64,000 bases of DNA from Planctomonas psychrotolerans (GCF_008642235.1 NZ_SJEV01000001.1:2126400-2190399), one strand, 5' to 3'; shown: positions 1-9,022, counted from the stretch's first letter. The notes: a model not told the origin generated them from the sequence alone. Numbers and translations: made by a program.

Positions 1-750
1 AAGATGGGTCGGCGGGAGGCACAGGATCCGGCAAACTTCACGCTGGCCAAGTTCCGCGAGTGGACCGACCGGTCGCGCCGCAATCTGGGCGTGGAGCGCC
101 TCGACCTCGTGCAGCTGCACTGCCCGCCCACCCCGGTGTTCTCCACGGACTCCGTGTACGACGCTCTGGACACCCTCGTGGAGGAGGGCGTACTCGGCGC
201 GTACGGCGTGAGCGTCGAGACCACCGACGAGGCGCTCGCCGCCATCGCCCGACCGGGTACCGCGACAGTTCAGATCATCTTCAACGCTTTCCGTCTGAAG
301 CCTCTCGACGCCGTGCTGCCCGCCGCGCTGGATGCGGGTGTGGGCATCATCGCGCGCGTCCCGCTCGCATCCGGGCTGCTGAGCGGCAAGTACTCGGCTG
401 AAACCACCTTCGCCGAAAACGACCACCGCAACTACAACCGCGAGGGCAAGGCCTTCGACGTGGGAGAGACCTTCTCGGGCGTCGACTACGACAAGGGCAT
501 CGCCGCCGCCCAGGACTTCGCGCGCGCCGCGGAGGCCGCGAACCCGGAGCTCACGCCCGCGCAGGCCGCACTGGCCTGGATCGCCCAGCAGGAGGGCGTA
601 TCCACCGTCATCCCCGGGGCGCGCAACCCCGAGCAGGCCCGCGCCAACGCGGCCGCCGGTTCGGCGCCCGCCCTCGGTGCGGACTTCGAGCGTCAGGTGG
701 CGGACATCTACGACCGCTACTTCCGCCAGGCGGTGCACCCGCGCTGGTAG
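1..750 (+). CDS. Aldo/keto reductase, 5' end cut by window edge
   Basis: The frame is open from the first base, so the N-terminus lies outside the window; about 250 of the usual 320-330 residues are present. The visible part is the later portion of an AKR TIM barrel: the DLVQLH strand with its conserved His, the LVEEGVLGAYGVS strand, the ARVPLASGLLSGKY segment, and the C-terminal NADPH-binding region with STVIPGARNPEQ. It is expected to be a cytosolic NADPH-dependent carbonyl reductase; the substrate cannot be read from this. The catalytic Tyr/Lys half is not visible. It ends 16 bp before a strong hairpin shared with the convergent MFS gene. Confidence 0.85.
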   Translation, partial: KMGRREAQDPANFTLAKFREWTDRSRRNLGVERLDLVQLHCPPTPVFSTDSVYDALDTLVEEGVLGAYGVSVETTDEALAAIARPGTATVQIIFNAFRLKPLDAVLPAALDAGVGIIARVPLASGLLSGKYSAETTFAENDHRNYNREGKAFDVGETFSGVDYDKGIAAAQDFARAAEAANPELTPAQAALAWIAQQEGVSTVIPGARNPEQARANAAAGSAPALGADFERQVADIYDRYFRQAVHPRW

Positions 751-766
751 GGGACACCCCAAAGGT

Positions 767-796
767 CTAGCGCGACCCGGCGACGGGTCGCGCTAG
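767..796. terminator. Bidirectional hairpin between AKR and MFS genes
   Basis: A perfect 12-bp stem, CTAGCGCGACCC (767-778) with GGGTCGCGCTAG (785-796), and a 6-nt loop. The stop codon of the MFS gene (793-795) lies inside the right arm. There is no clear T-run, as is common in high-GC actinobacteria. Its position between convergent genes suggests transcription termination in both directions. Confidence 0.65.
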
Positions 797-2010
797 GTGA
801 TGACGCCGACGGGCTCGGTGTCGGCGATCGGGCCGACATCGCGCCCGCGGAGGTCGGGGGAGTGCCGGCGGAACACGGCCGGGATGATCACGCCGACGGC
901 GAGGCAGATCGACGCGACGACGAACGCGCCGGGAGCGCCCGAGGCGTCGATGGTGAAGCCGGCTGCGGCTGAACCGAGGGCCGCCCCGATCAGCTGGCCG
1001 GTGCCCACCCAACCGTAGGCCTCGGCGGTGTCGCTGAACTTCACGCTCGACGACACGATCGCGAAGATCACGGCGAGGGCGGGAGCGATGCCCACGCCCG
1101 CGATGAAGAGCGTGGCGGAGAGCCACCAGAAGTCCATCCAGAACGCGGCGAGCACCGTGCCGACGAACACGATGAACAAGCGGCGCGCCATCGCCCACGG
1201 GCCGATCGGCACGTGGCCGAGCGACAGGCCGCCCACGAGCGAGCCGATCGCGAAGATGGCCAGCACGAATCCCGCCTCCGGGCCCTCGTGACCGTACACG
1301 GCCACCACTCCGGCCTCGATCGCCGCGCACGCGGCCACCAGCAGGAAGCCCACGACGGTGCTGAGCAGTACGGCGGGGCGGCCGAGCACCACGCCGAAGC
1401 GACGCTTGCTCCGCGGGATGCGCACCAGCCCGAGCTCGGGCGAGGAGAGGAACCACAGGCCGCCCGCCACGAGGAAGCCCGCCGCGACCAGGATGCCCAC
1501 GCCCGTGTTGATCTGGATGGCGAGGAACGTGGCGATGACCGGCCCGAGCACCCAGATGATCTCCTGCGCTGACGCGTCGAGCGAGAAGAGCGGGGTCAGC
1601 TGCTTCGAGGTGACCATCTTCGGGTAGATGGTGCGCACTGCGGGCTGCACGGGCGGGTTCGCGAGTCCCGCGACCAACCCGAGCACCATGTAGATCCACA
1701 CCGGCGTCGGGGTCGGTGTGTCGAGCACGGCGATCGCGACCACCGCCGTGGTGCACACCACCGTGGTGAGGATGAGCACGGGACGCATGCCCCACACCCC
1801 CATCCATCGGCTGGTCAGCGGACCGGCGACGGCCTGGCCGATGCTGGTGGCGGCGAGCACGAGCCCGGCCGCACCGTAGGAGTCGTGGATGCGCTCGATG
1901 TGCATGAGGAACGCGAGCGAGAGCATGCCACTGGGCAGCCGGGCGAGCAACTGCGCGGAGATGATGCGAGCGACCCCGGGCGTCTTCAGGAGGTTCGAGT
2001 AGCTGCTCAC
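793..2010 (-). CDS. MFS transporter
   Basis: A 405-residue integral membrane protein with about twelve hydrophobic segments and the usual length for the major facilitator superfamily. Features seen include the LARLPSGMLSLAFLMHIERI first helix, the SRWMGVWGMRPVLI loop between helices 2 and 3 (a degenerate motif A), and a central cytoplasmic loop with basic residues (RIPRSKRRFG). It resembles actinobacterial multidrug or sugar efflux transporters; the substrate is unknown. The start is GTG. A TAGGAT box lies 9 nt upstream (2020-2025 on the opposite strand), so the mRNA leader is probably very short. It is divergent from the GNAT gene and convergent with the AKR gene. Confidence 0.88.
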   Translation of the reverse strand: MSSYSNLLKTPGVARIISAQLLARLPSGMLSLAFLMHIERIHDSYGAAGLVLAATSIGQAVAGPLTSRWMGVWGMRPVLILTTVVCTTAVVAIAVLDTPTPTPVWIYMVLGLVAGLANPPVQPAVRTIYPKMVTSKQLTPLFSLDASAQEIIWVLGPVIATFLAIQINTGVGILVAAGFLVAGGLWFLSSPELGLVRIPRSKRRFGVVLGRPAVLLSTVVGFLLVAACAAIEAGVVAVYGHEGPEAGFVLAIFAIGSLVGGLSLGHVPIGPWAMARRLFIVFVGTVLAAFWMDFWWLSATLFIAGVGIAPALAVIFAIVSSSVKFSDTAEAYGWVGTGQLIGAALGSAAAGFTIDASGAPGAFVVASICLAVGVIIPAVFRRHSPDLRGRDVGPIADTEPVGVIT

Positions 2011-2057
2011 AAGAGGACAATCCTAGCCGCCGAGCACCTCGGGCCCGCTCCGGCGGA

Positions 2058-2063
2058 TACGCT
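2058..2063 (+). promoter_or_regulatory. -10 box for a leaderless GNAT mRNA
   Basis: TACGCT followed by exactly 6 nt and the GTG start at 2070. No ribosome binding site precedes the GTG. The same box with the same spacing occurs before prpD (38391). Confidence 0.5.
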
Positions 2064-2069
2064 GAGCGG

Positions 2070-2558
2070 GTGACTGCGATGCACCCGCCCGTGACCCGCG
2101 TGGAGTGGTCGGATCCGCGGGCTGTGGCCCTGCGGACGGCGATGGACGCGGAGATGACGGAGCGCTACGCGGGCCGTCACGACGACGACCCCGACTTCCC
2201 GGCGAAGGCCGCTCGTGCGTTCGGCGTCGCCGCCGATGACGTGGTGGCCACCGTACTGATGGAGGAGGCGGGCTCCGCCGTGGCCCACCTCGCCGTGCGC
2301 CGCCTCGGCGACCGACTCGAGGTGAAGAAGGTGTTCGTGTCGCCCGAGGCGCGCGGTCGCGGGCTCAGCAGGGTGCTGCTGAGCGAGGCCGAGCGCATCG
2401 CCCGGGAGAACGGCGCCGGATCGCTCGTCCTGCAGACCGGCGACCGCCAGCCCGACGCCGTGGCCCTCTACGAGAGCGTGGGCTACCGCCGCATCCCGAT
2501 CTACGAGCCCTACCGGGAGATCCACAACAGCCTCTGCTTCGAGAAGCGCCTGGGCTGA
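2070..2558 (+). CDS. GNAT family N-acetyltransferase
   Basis: A 162-residue single-domain acetyltransferase. The acetyl-CoA-binding signature is visible as FVSPEARGRGLSRVLLSEAE (motif A, roughly residues 90-110), followed by LVLQTGDRQPDAVALYESVGYRRIP, the typical helix-strand-turn end of the fold. It transfers an acetyl group from acetyl-CoA to an unidentified amine. The GTG start at 2070 is chosen because it sits 6 nt after a -10 box; an ATG three codons later is the alternative. It is transcribed singly between two oppositely oriented genes. Confidence 0.85.
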   Translation: MTAMHPPVTRVEWSDPRAVALRTAMDAEMTERYAGRHDDDPDFPAKAARAFGVAADDVVATVLMEEAGSAVAHLAVRRLGDRLEVKKVFVSPEARGRGLSRVLLSEAERIARENGAGSLVLQTGDRQPDAVALYESVGYRRIPIYEPYREIHNSLCFEKRLG

Positions 2559-2598
2559 GCGGCTATAGCGCAGGAGACCCGCGAGGTGGCGCGGTCGG

Positions 2599-3468
2599 TC
2601 AGCGCGGCGCCATGCGGATGGCGCCGTCGAGACGGATGGTCTCCCCATTCAGCATCGGGTTCTCCACGATCGCCCGCACGAGCGCGGCGAACTCGTCGGG
2701 ATGCCCCAGTCGGGCCGGGTGGGGCACCTGCGCGCCGAGCGAGTGCTGGGCCTCCGCCGGCAACCCCGCCAGCATCGGCGTCTCGAAGATGCCGGGCGCG
2801 ATGGTCATCACGCGGATGAGGTGCGAGGCGAACTCCCGTGCCAGCGGGAGGGTCATCCCGGCCACACCGGCCTTCGAGGCGGCGTAGGCGGGCTGCCCGA
2901 TCTGCCCGTCGAAGGCGGCGATCGAGGCGGTGTTCACGATGACGCCGCGCTCCTCGCCGAGCGCCGGTTCCGTGCGCATCCGCTCCGCCGCGAGCCGAAC
3001 CACGTTGAAGGTGCCGACGAGGTTCACGCGCACCACCCGCTCGAAGTCGGCGAGGGGGAGCGCACCCGACCTGCCGACCGCTCGGCCGGGGGTCGCGATG
3101 CCCGCGCAGTTCACCACGATGCGGAGCGGGCCGAGCGTCGCGGCGGCTTCGACGGCGGCACGCACGTCCCGCTCGTCGGTGACGTCGGCCGGCACGAACC
3201 GTGCCGTGCCGCCGAGCTCTGCTGTGCCGCCGAGCTCCGCTGTGCCGCCGAGCTCCGCTGTGCCGCCGAGCTCCGCTGTGCCGCCGAGCTCCGCTGTGCC
3301 GCCGAGCTCCGCTGTGCTCGCAACCTGTGCCGCCGCGGCGTCGCCGCCGGAGTCGGGCAGGTCGACGAGCACCACCGACGCACCGGCCGCCGCCAGTGCG
3401 GTCGCGGTGGCGAGCCCGAGTCCCGACGCGGCCCCGGTCACGAGGGCCGCGGCCCCGGCGATGCGCAC
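2599..3468 (-). CDS. SDR family oxidoreductase with an internal hexapeptide repeat
   Basis: A short-chain dehydrogenase of 289 residues against about 255 in the family. Motifs in order: TGAASGLG nucleotide-binding loop (residues 11-18), D after strand 2 (VLVDLP), DVT, NCAG, the catalytic Ser in IVNTASIAA, and YAASK (catalytic Tyr and Lys), ending with [12 protein letters not shown]. The extra length is six copies of AELGGT (residues about 53-88), placed on the surface between strand 2 and the DVT loop. The GTG start lies 5 nt after the GH127 stop, so the two genes form an operon. The protein may oxidise a sugar or its derivative; similarity is also strong to 3-hydroxyacyl-CoA dehydrogenases. 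Confidence 0.85.
   Translation of the reverse strand: MRIAGAAALVTGAASGLGLATATALAAAGASVVLVDLPDSGGDAAAAQVASTAELGGTAELGGTAELGGTAELGGTAELGGTAELGGTARFVPADVTDERDVRAAVEAAATLGPLRIVVNCAGIATPGRAVGRSGALPLADFERVVRVNLVGTFNVVRLAAERMRTEPALGEERGVIVNTASIAAFDGQIGQPAYAASKAGVAGMTLPLAREFASHLIRVMTIAPGIFETPMLAGLPAEAQHSLGAQVPHPARLGHPDEFAALVRAIVENPMLNGETIRLDGAIRMAPR
3207..3314. repeat. 18-bp tandem repeat, 6 copies, inside the SDR gene
   Basis: Six consecutive copies of TGCCGCCGAGCTCCGCTG; only the first differs, by one base. The period is a multiple of three, so copy-number change keeps the reading frame of the SDR gene and adds or removes six residues at a time. Confidence 0.97.
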
Positions 3469-3473
3469 GGGGA

Positions 3474-5492
3474 TCAGCCCCTGCGGTACGGCGTGAAGAT
3501 ACGCATCACCGACGGGCCGCGGTTCGCCCAGAGGAAGTACGGGATGGCGACGAGTTCCACCCGCGAACCGGCGCCGCCGTGGGCACCGCCGTCCTGGGTA
3601 CCGCCGTCCTGGGTACCGGGGCCGGCGTCGAGCGGCGCCCAGCCCGTCGTCGCCCAGGCCTGTTCGTCCCGCAGTACGGCCGGAACGCGCAGCACGACCG
3701 CGGTCGATCCGAGCAGGTCGGCGGGCTCGTCTTCGGCGATCGGTTCGTCGACGAGCAGGTCCACGCGGTTGAGGTCCACGCCGTCTGCCTGGTCGGGCGA
3801 CTCGAAGCAGTAGACGAGCGGGCCCCGCTCGATCGCGACCTGGCCGCGCACGGCATCCGTTTGCGGGTGGGTGACCGTGTAGCGCGGACCCATGGGCAGC
3901 GTCATGGTGACCTCGTCTCCCTCGGTCCAGCGCCGCTCGACCTCGAGGTAGCCGGACGGGGAGGGTGCGGCGTTCACGGCCTCGCCGTTCACCGCGACGC
4001 GCACGGTATCGGCCCAGTCGGGCGACCGCAGGCTGAGCGTCCACGCATCCTCGGTGCTGGCGCGCACGGTGATGCGGACCGTGCCGTCCACGGGGTACCC
4101 CGTGGACATCTCCAGCGCCACGGTTCCGGAGGACACCGGAGCGGTGATCCTGGTCGGGACGTACTGGTGCACCTGCACGCCGGTGGAGTTCGACGTGGCG
4201 ACGTAGGCGCCGAGCGACGCCACCGTGCGCAGGATGTTCGGCGGGCAGCAGGCGCAGACGAACCACGAGGGCCGGGTACCCGGCGCCTCGGCCCGCGGTG
4301 GTCGCTCTCCCACGGGAGCGGCGGGGCGCGGCGTGCGGCGCTGAGCGGGGTTCGCGTAGAAGAACGCGTTGCGCTCCGCCGAGGTGGATGCCGCGACCAG
4401 GTTGAACAGGCCGCGCTCGATCGAGTCGGCGTACCGCGACCGGCCCGTGGCGAGGAGCAGCCGCCAGGACAGCATCATGGCGCCGATCGTGGCGCACGTC
4501 TCGCCGTAGACGAGGTCCGGCGGCAACTCGAACGAGTCACCGAACGCCTCGCCCTCCACCCGCGAGCCGATCGCGCCGTTGACGTACGTCTTCGTCGCGG
4601 TCATCGACTCCCACTGGCGCTCCGCCGCCTCGAGCAGGGCGTCCTCGCCCGTCTCCAGGTATAGGTCGACTGCTCCCGCGATCAGGTACACCGCCCGCAC
4701 CGCGTGACCGACCGTGGTGGTCTCCTCGCGGAACGGCGTCGCGTCCTGGTAGTAGACCGAGTCGAAGTTGCCATTGGTGTCGAGCTCGCCGTGCCCGCGA
4801 AGATCGAGGAACTGCTGGGCGAGCGTCAGGTACTCGCGCGTGCCGGTCACCCGGTAGAGCTCCACGAGTGCCATCTCGATTTCGGGGTGCCCATCGGTCT
4901 CGGTGCGCTTGCGGTCGCCGAAGTCCCCCACCAGCCGATTCGCCGCCGCGACCGCGATGTCGAGCACGTCGTCGCGGCCGGTCGTGCGCTTGTGCGCCAC
5001 CGCCGCCTGGATGAGGTGCCCGATGCAGTACATCTCGTGGCTCCAGCCGAGCTTGGCGTAGCGCTCGCCGTTCCCCTCCTGCACGAAGGTGTTGAGGTAA
5101 CCGTCGTCGCCTTGGGCGGCCGCGATCTCCCGCGCCAGGTCACCGATCACCCGGGTGAACTCCTCCGACGGCTCGACGCCGAGGTCCCAGGCGAGTCCCT
5201 CGAGGGTCTTGTACACGTCGGAGTCGGAGAACCACATGCCGGGTCGTTCCGCCGCCGACAGCGGCGTGCCCTTGGCGACGCGACGGAAGGCGTCGACCGC
5301 GCCGTCCTCTTCGATCCAGCGCACCGAGTGCGGCGCCGTCACCTCGCGGTTGGTCCTCTGCCAGTCGCTCCAGAAGCCGGAGGTGATGCGCACCTCGTCG
5401 AGGCCGAGCGGCGAGAACCGGAGGTGCTCGTCGGTGAGTGGTGCGACGGGGGCGATCGTCGGCCGTGTCGCGGGGGACGTCGACGCATTCAT
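3474..5492 (-). CDS. GH127 beta-L-arabinofuranosidase
   Basis: A 672-residue cytosolic glycoside hydrolase of family GH127. It releases beta-L-arabinofuranose from arabino-oligosaccharides such as plant hydroxyproline-rich glycoproteins. Seen: an all-alpha barrel region, [12 protein letters not shown] (Glu and first zinc Cys) and [12 protein letters not shown] (two further zinc Cys), matching the Glu/Cys3 zinc site described for this family, then a C-terminal beta domain. No signal peptide is present, so it acts on imported sugars. The ATG at 5492 follows a strong GAGGAG. A short repeat ([11 protein letters not shown]) interrupts the C-terminal domain near 3586-3615. It is in an operon with the SDR and divergent from its probable LacI regulator. 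Confidence 0.9.
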   Translation of the reverse strand: MNASTSPATRPTIAPVAPLTDEHLRFSPLGLDEVRITSGFWSDWQRTNREVTAPHSVRWIEEDGAVDAFRRVAKGTPLSAAERPGMWFSDSDVYKTLEGLAWDLGVEPSEEFTRVIGDLAREIAAAQGDDGYLNTFVQEGNGERYAKLGWSHEMYCIGHLIQAAVAHKRTTGRDDVLDIAVAAANRLVGDFGDRKRTETDGHPEIEMALVELYRVTGTREYLTLAQQFLDLRGHGELDTNGNFDSVYYQDATPFREETTTVGHAVRAVYLIAGAVDLYLETGEDALLEAAERQWESMTATKTYVNGAIGSRVEGEAFGDSFELPPDLVYGETCATIGAMMLSWRLLLATGRSRYADSIERGLFNLVAASTSAERNAFFYANPAQRRTPRPAAPVGERPPRAEAPGTRPSWFVCACCPPNILRTVASLGAYVATSNSTGVQVHQYVPTRITAPVSSGTVALEMSTGYPVDGTVRITVRASTEDAWTLSLRSPDWADTVRVAVNGEAVNAAPSPSGYLEVERRWTEGDEVTMTLPMGPRYTVTHPQTDAVRGQVAIERGPLVYCFESPDQADGVDLNRVDLLVDEPIAEDEPADLLGSTAVVLRVPAVLRDEQAWATTGWAPLDAGPGTQDGGTQDGGAHGGAGSRVELVAIPYFLWANRGPSVMRIFTPYRRG

Positions 5493-5516
5493 GGGGAGCT
5501 CCTCGGGGACGGCGCC

Positions 5517-5538
5517 GTTCCGGAAATGTTTCCGGAAC
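5517..5538. promoter_or_regulatory. LacI-type operator 1 (GH127 side)
   Basis: Two perfect 10-bp inverted arms, GTTCCGGAAA and TTTCCGGAAC, separated by TG. It lies between the GH127 -10 box and its start codon, so a bound repressor would act as a roadblock or block initiation. It shares the core GGAAATGTTTCC with operator 2. Confidence 0.8.
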
Positions 5539-5556
5539 GGCGGGCGAATCGCCTGC

Positions 5557-5562
5557 ACTCTA
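5557..5562 (-). promoter_or_regulatory. -10 box of the GH127 operon
   Basis: TAGAGT on the minus strand, about 65 nt upstream of the GH127 start. This places operator 1 in the 5' untranslated region. A good -35 is not evident. Confidence 0.4.
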
Positions 5563-5628
5563 TGCCCTCTCCCGAGGCCGGTCAACGCCCGGTGTCGGCA
5601 CCGGAGCCACGAGTCGACCGGTAGCGCT

Positions 5629-5646
5629 GGCGGAAATGTTTCCGCC
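5629..5646. promoter_or_regulatory. LacI-type operator 2 (regulator side)
   Basis: Two perfect 8-bp inverted arms, GGCGGAAA and TTTCCGCC, around TG, with the same GGAAATGTTTCC core as operator 1. It overlaps the place expected for the -35 element of a TATGGT -10 box at 5652-5657, which suggests autorepression of the lacI-type gene. Centre-to-centre distance from operator 1 is about 110 bp, compatible with DNA looping. Confidence 0.8.
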
Positions 5647-5684
5647 CCGGCTATGGTGTGCAGGAACGAGCCGGAGGCGATGAC

Positions 5685-6740
5685 ATGGACACGGAGACCC
5701 CGTCCGCGACGGTCGGCAGGTCGCGGACCAAGGTGCGGGTAGCGGACATCGCCGAGCTGGCGGGCGTCTCGCCCGGGACGGCGTCGAAGGCGCTCAACGG
5801 GCGCGGTCAGCTGTCCCGCGACACCCGGGAGCGCGTGCTGGCCGCCGCACGCGAGCTCGGCATCCGGCCGACGATGCTTCCCCGCACCGGCGGAGGGGGC
5901 CGCACCTACACCGTCGGCGTGCTCACCGGTGAGAGCTTCGGTCGGTTCACCATTCCGGTGATGCTGGGAGCCGAGGATGCGCTCGGCGCCGGCCAGATCT
6001 CGGTGCTCCTCTGCGACGGTCGGGGTGACCGGATCCGCGAGCAGCACTACCTCCGCACGCTGCTGGCGCGCCGCGTGGACGGCATCATCGTCACCGGACG
6101 CGGTGATGACGAGCGTCCGTCGATCGGCAGCGACCTGCCCATCCCGGTGGTCTACGCGATGGTGCAGTCGGAGAACGAGTCCGACCTGTCGCTCATGCCC
6201 GACGACAACAGGGCGGCGGAGGTCGCCATCGATCACCTGCTGTCGACGGGGCGCCGCCGCATCGCGCACGTGACCGGTCCGCCGCATCACATCGCGTCAC
6301 GGCGGCGCGCGGCCGGGGTGCGCACGGCACTGGAGCGGGCGGGCGAGCCGCTCGTGCTCGGGACGGTGCTGCACGGCGAGTGGAGCGAGCGCTGGGGTCG
6401 CGAGGCGGCGAACACGCTGCTCCGGGCGGACGAACCCTTCGACGGCGTGTTCTGCGGCAGCGACCAGATCGCGCGCGGCCTCGTCACGGGGTTGCGCGAG
6501 GCCGGCACCCGGGTTCCGGAGGAGGTCGGCGTGGTGGGGGTGGACAACTGGGACGTGATGGTCGAGGCGTCCCGTCCGCCGCTCACCACGGTGGATCTCG
6601 ATCTGCACCGGCTGGGGCACCTCGCCGCGACGAAGCTCCTCCGCAGCATCGAGGGAGCGCCGCTCGCGAGCGGGGTGCAGTTCGTGCCGCCGCGGCTCGT
6701 CGCCCGGCAGTCGACCGAGACGGTGCCCCGGCGGGCGTGA
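5685..6740 (+). CDS. LacI family transcriptional regulator of the GH127 operon
   Basis: A 351-residue repressor. The N-terminal helix-turn-helix is clear (VRVADIAELAGVSPGTASKALNG, written here as two parts: VRVADIAELAG and VSPGTASKALNG), followed by a periplasmic-binding-protein fold ending in GVVGVDNWDVMVEASRPP and a C-terminal dimer segment. The ATG at 5685 is preferred over an upstream GTG (5658) because GGAGG lies 8 nt before it and the HTH then begins at the normal distance. It probably senses an arabinose-type sugar and represses the divergent GH127-SDR operon through the two nearby palindromes, which match the usual architecture of such regulators. Confidence 0.9.
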   Translation: MDTETPSATVGRSRTKVRVADIAELAGVSPGTASKALNGRGQLSRDTRERVLAAARELGIRPTMLPRTGGGGRTYTVGVLTGESFGRFTIPVMLGAEDALGAGQISVLLCDGRGDRIREQHYLRTLLARRVDGIIVTGRGDDERPSIGSDLPIPVVYAMVQSENESDLSLMPDDNRAAEVAIDHLLSTGRRRIAHVTGPPHHIASRRRAAGVRTALERAGEPLVLGTVLHGEWSERWGREAANTLLRADEPFDGVFCGSDQIARGLVTGLREAGTRVPEEVGVVGVDNWDVMVEASRPPLTTVDLDLHRLGHLAATKLLRSIEGAPLASGVQFVPPRLVARQSTETVPRRA

Positions 6741-6746
6741 GCGCCG

Positions 6747-7940
6747 TCAGACCCGTTCGATGATCGTGGCGTTCGCCATGCCCGCGCCCTCGCACATGAC
6801 CTGCATGCCGTATCGGCCGCCCGACGCCTCGAGCTCGCCGATCAGGGTGGTGAGCAGCCGGGTTCCGGAACTGCCGAGCGCGTGACCGAGGGCGATCGCG
6901 CCGCCGCGCCGGTTCACCCGGTCGGGATCGGCGCCCACGTCGCGCTGCCAGGCCAGCGGCACCGGCGCGAACGCCTCGTTCACCTCGAACGCGTCGATGT
7001 CGTCGATCCCGAGGCCCGACCGGTCGAGGATGCGGTGCGTCACGGGGATCACGCCGGTGAGCATCTCGATCGGGTCGGAGCCGAGCACCGCCGACGACAC
7101 GAATCGCGCTCGCGGTGTGAGCCCGAGCCGGGCGGCGCGGTCCTCGCTCATGATCAGCACGGCGGATGCGCCGTCGGTGAGCGGCGAGGAATTGCCGGGC
7201 GTGATGCACCAGTCGATCTCCGGGAAGCGGAGGGCGAGGCGCTCGTCCACGAAGGCGGGGGAGAGGTCGGCGAGACCCGCCGCAGTGGTGGAGGCCCGGA
7301 TCGTCTCGTCGACGGTGTGCGAACGGGAGCCGCCGTCGGCATCCGGAACGGTCACCGGCAGGATCTCCGCCGCGAAGCATCCCGCCTCGGTCGCCGCTGC
7401 GGCGAGCCGGTGGGAGCGCGCGGAGCACTCGTCGAGTTCCGTCCGATCGAGGTGCCAGCGTGCCGCGATCAGCTCGGCGGAGATGCCCTGGTTCACGAGC
7501 CCGTCGGGGTAGCGTGCGCGCACGCGCGGGCCCCACGGGTCGCGGCCGAGGGTGGCGGAGTTGATCGGGTTCGTGCTCATGAGCTCCACACCGCAGGCGA
7601 TGACCACGTCGTACGCGCCCGCCAGCACGCCCTGAACCGCGAAGGCCACTGCCTGCTGGCTCGATCCGCACTGGCGGTCGATCGTGGTGCCCGGCACGCT
7701 GTGCGGGAACCCCGCGCCCAGCACGGCGTTCCGGGTGATGTTCACGGCCTGCTCGCCGACCTGGGCGAGGCATCCGCCGATCACGTCGTCGACGAGGGCG
7801 GGATCGAGATCGTTGCGGTCGACGAGGCCCCGGAGCACCGTGGCGAGCAGGTCGACGGGGTGCAATGCCGAGAGCGCCCCGCCCGGCTTTCCCCGCCCGG
7901 ATGCGGTGCGCACGGCGTCGACGAGAACGGCGGTGGTCAT
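6747..7940 (-). CDS. Thiolase family protein (acetyl-CoA C-acyltransferase)
   Basis: A 397-residue thiolase of standard length. The acylated Cys is in IDRQCGSSQQ (Cys91); the second half has VNEAFA, GGAIALGHALGSSG with its catalytic His, and MCEGAGM with the second Cys that acts as base. It catalyses thiolytic cleavage of 3-oxoacyl-CoA or the reverse condensation. The LGSSG and MCEGAGM variants place it among degradative thiolases used in fatty acid or sterol side-chain oxidation rather than PhaA, but this is an inference. The ATG at 7940 follows GAGGGC. It ends 6 bp after the convergent lacI-type gene and is not in an obvious beta-oxidation operon. Confidence 0.9.
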   Translation of the reverse strand: MTTAVLVDAVRTASGRGKPGGALSALHPVDLLATVLRGLVDRNDLDPALVDDVIGGCLAQVGEQAVNITRNAVLGAGFPHSVPGTTIDRQCGSSQQAVAFAVQGVLAGAYDVVIACGVELMSTNPINSATLGRDPWGPRVRARYPDGLVNQGISAELIAARWHLDRTELDECSARSHRLAAAATEAGCFAAEILPVTVPDADGGSRSHTVDETIRASTTAAGLADLSPAFVDERLALRFPEIDWCITPGNSSPLTDGASAVLIMSEDRAARLGLTPRARFVSSAVLGSDPIEMLTGVIPVTHRILDRSGLGIDDIDAFEVNEAFAPVPLAWQRDVGADPDRVNRRGGAIALGHALGSSGTRLLTTLIGELEASGGRYGMQVMCEGAGMANATIIERV

Positions 7941-8013
7941 GCCCTCATTCTCTCTCCGGTGAGGGTTTCCCTCCAGCGCTGGGTCCCCTCCCCGGCGCCT
8001 CGCACTGCGTGCT

Positions 8014-8667
8014 CTACCAGCCCCGCTCCTTCCACTCGGCGAGCGACGGGCGCTCTGCGCCGAGCGTGGTGCTCTCCCCGTGGCCCGGGTGCACCCGGGT
8101 GTCATCCGGGAGCCGGTCGAAGACGCGCGTGACGACGTCGGTGTACAGCGACGCGAATCGCGCCGGATCTCCGCCGGTGTTGCCCACGCCTCCGGGGAAG
8201 AGCGAGTCCCCGGTGAAGAGGTGGGCCGGTCCGTGCGGGTCGCGATAGAGCAACGCGACGGACCCGGGGGTGTGGCCGCGCAGATGGATCACCTCCAGCT
8301 CGACGCCGTCGAAGGACCGCACGTCGTCGTGCCGCAACGGGACGTCGGTGGGCACGGCGATGTCCGCGATGTCATCGACCCCGGCGGCGGTCGGGGCCGC
8401 CGTGGCCTGCCGCACCTCGGCGAGCGCCCGCACGTGGTCCCAGTGCGAGTGCGTGGTGATGATGAGGCGGACGCGCGTGTCGACGTCGGCGTCCTGGCGC
8501 GCGTCGGACAGAAGGGAGAGGATGGCGGGGGCGTCGTCGGCGGCGTCGATCAGCACCTGGTCGCCGCTCGTCCTCGCGGTGAGCAGATAGACGTTGTTGC
8601 TCATCTCCGAGACGGAGATCCGGCGGATCGTCAGGTCCGTCAGCGTGTGCATGGCTTCGGTGTGCAT
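8014..8667 (-). CDS. MBL fold metallo-hydrolase, glyoxalase II-like
   Basis: A 217-residue metallo-beta-lactamase-fold hydrolase. All the usual metal ligands are visible: THSHWDH (HxHxDH), GHTPGSV, TGDSLF and HPGHGEST. Length and spacing resemble the hydroxyacylglutathione hydrolase-like group found in actinobacteria, cytosolic and binding two metal ions. The substrate is unknown; thioester hydrolysis is plausible. An internal ATG five codons downstream is an alternative start. It is followed at 34 nt by nothing on the same strand except the thiolase, so a loose operon with the thiolase is possible. Confidence 0.85.
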   Translation of the reverse strand: MHTEAMHTLTDLTIRRISVSEMSNNVYLLTARTSGDQVLIDAADDAPAILSLLSDARQDADVDTRVRLIITTHSHWDHVRALAEVRQATAAPTAAGVDDIADIAVPTDVPLRHDDVRSFDGVELEVIHLRGHTPGSVALLYRDPHGPAHLFTGDSLFPGGVGNTGGDPARFASLYTDVVTRVFDRLPDDTRVHPGHGESTTLGAERPSLAEWKERGW

Positions 8668-8701
8668 GACTGCGTGGTCTGCCCGGTGTCGGTCGAGGTA
8701 C

Positions 8702-9022
8702 CTACGGCACCGTCAGCTCGCCCATCCGGTTCCAGCCGTCGGCCGCGATCTGCTCGCTGATGATCTCGGGTGTCGCGACGAGCGCCTGCGGCATGATTCG
8801 CATGGCCTCGGCGAAGTGGTCGCTGTTCACGTGGGCGGCTGCCGCATCGTCCTGGAACGCCTCGACGAGCACGAACTGATGGGGGTCGTCGACGCTGCGC
8901 GACCAGTCGAACCAGAGGTTGCCGGGCTCTCGGCGAGTGGCCTCGGTGAAGTCCCGCGTGAGCTCGATCCAGCGATCGCTCCAGTCGGGCTTCACGGTGA
9001 ACTTGACGACGATGAAGATCAT
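8702..9022 (-). CDS. Putative quinol monooxygenase (ABM domain)
   Basis: A 106-residue protein with one antibiotic biosynthesis monooxygenase (ferredoxin-like) domain: MIFIVVKFTVKP first strand, a FxEATRREPGNLWFDW core, the central strand QFVLVEAFQDD and AAHVNSDHFAEA helix. Members of this fold work as cofactor-free oxygenases on quinols or as heme-degrading enzymes; the EPGNLWF-D-W form fits the YgiN-like group. The ATG start is the first residue of the fold. It lies 34 bp upstream of the MBL gene on the same strand and might be co-transcribed. A TATAGG/TAGGTT -10-like stretch on the minus strand at 9111-9118 could be its promoter. Confidence 0.8.
   Translation of the reverse strand: MIFIVVKFTVKPDWSDRWIELTRDFTEATRREPGNLWFDWSRSVDDPHQFVLVEAFQDDAAAAHVNSDHFAEAMRIMPQALVATPEIISEQIAADGWNRMGELTVP

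Noticed and set aside
3474-4500. SDR and GH127 as one fused protein
   Set aside because: The SDR frame stays open upstream only as a shadow; the GH127 stop and the SDR GTG start are 5 nt apart and each domain is complete.
5658-5684. Earlier GTG start for the first LacI gene
   Set aside because: It lies directly after the -10 box TATGGT (5652-5657), before the expected transcription start; the ATG at 5685 has GGAGG at the right distance.
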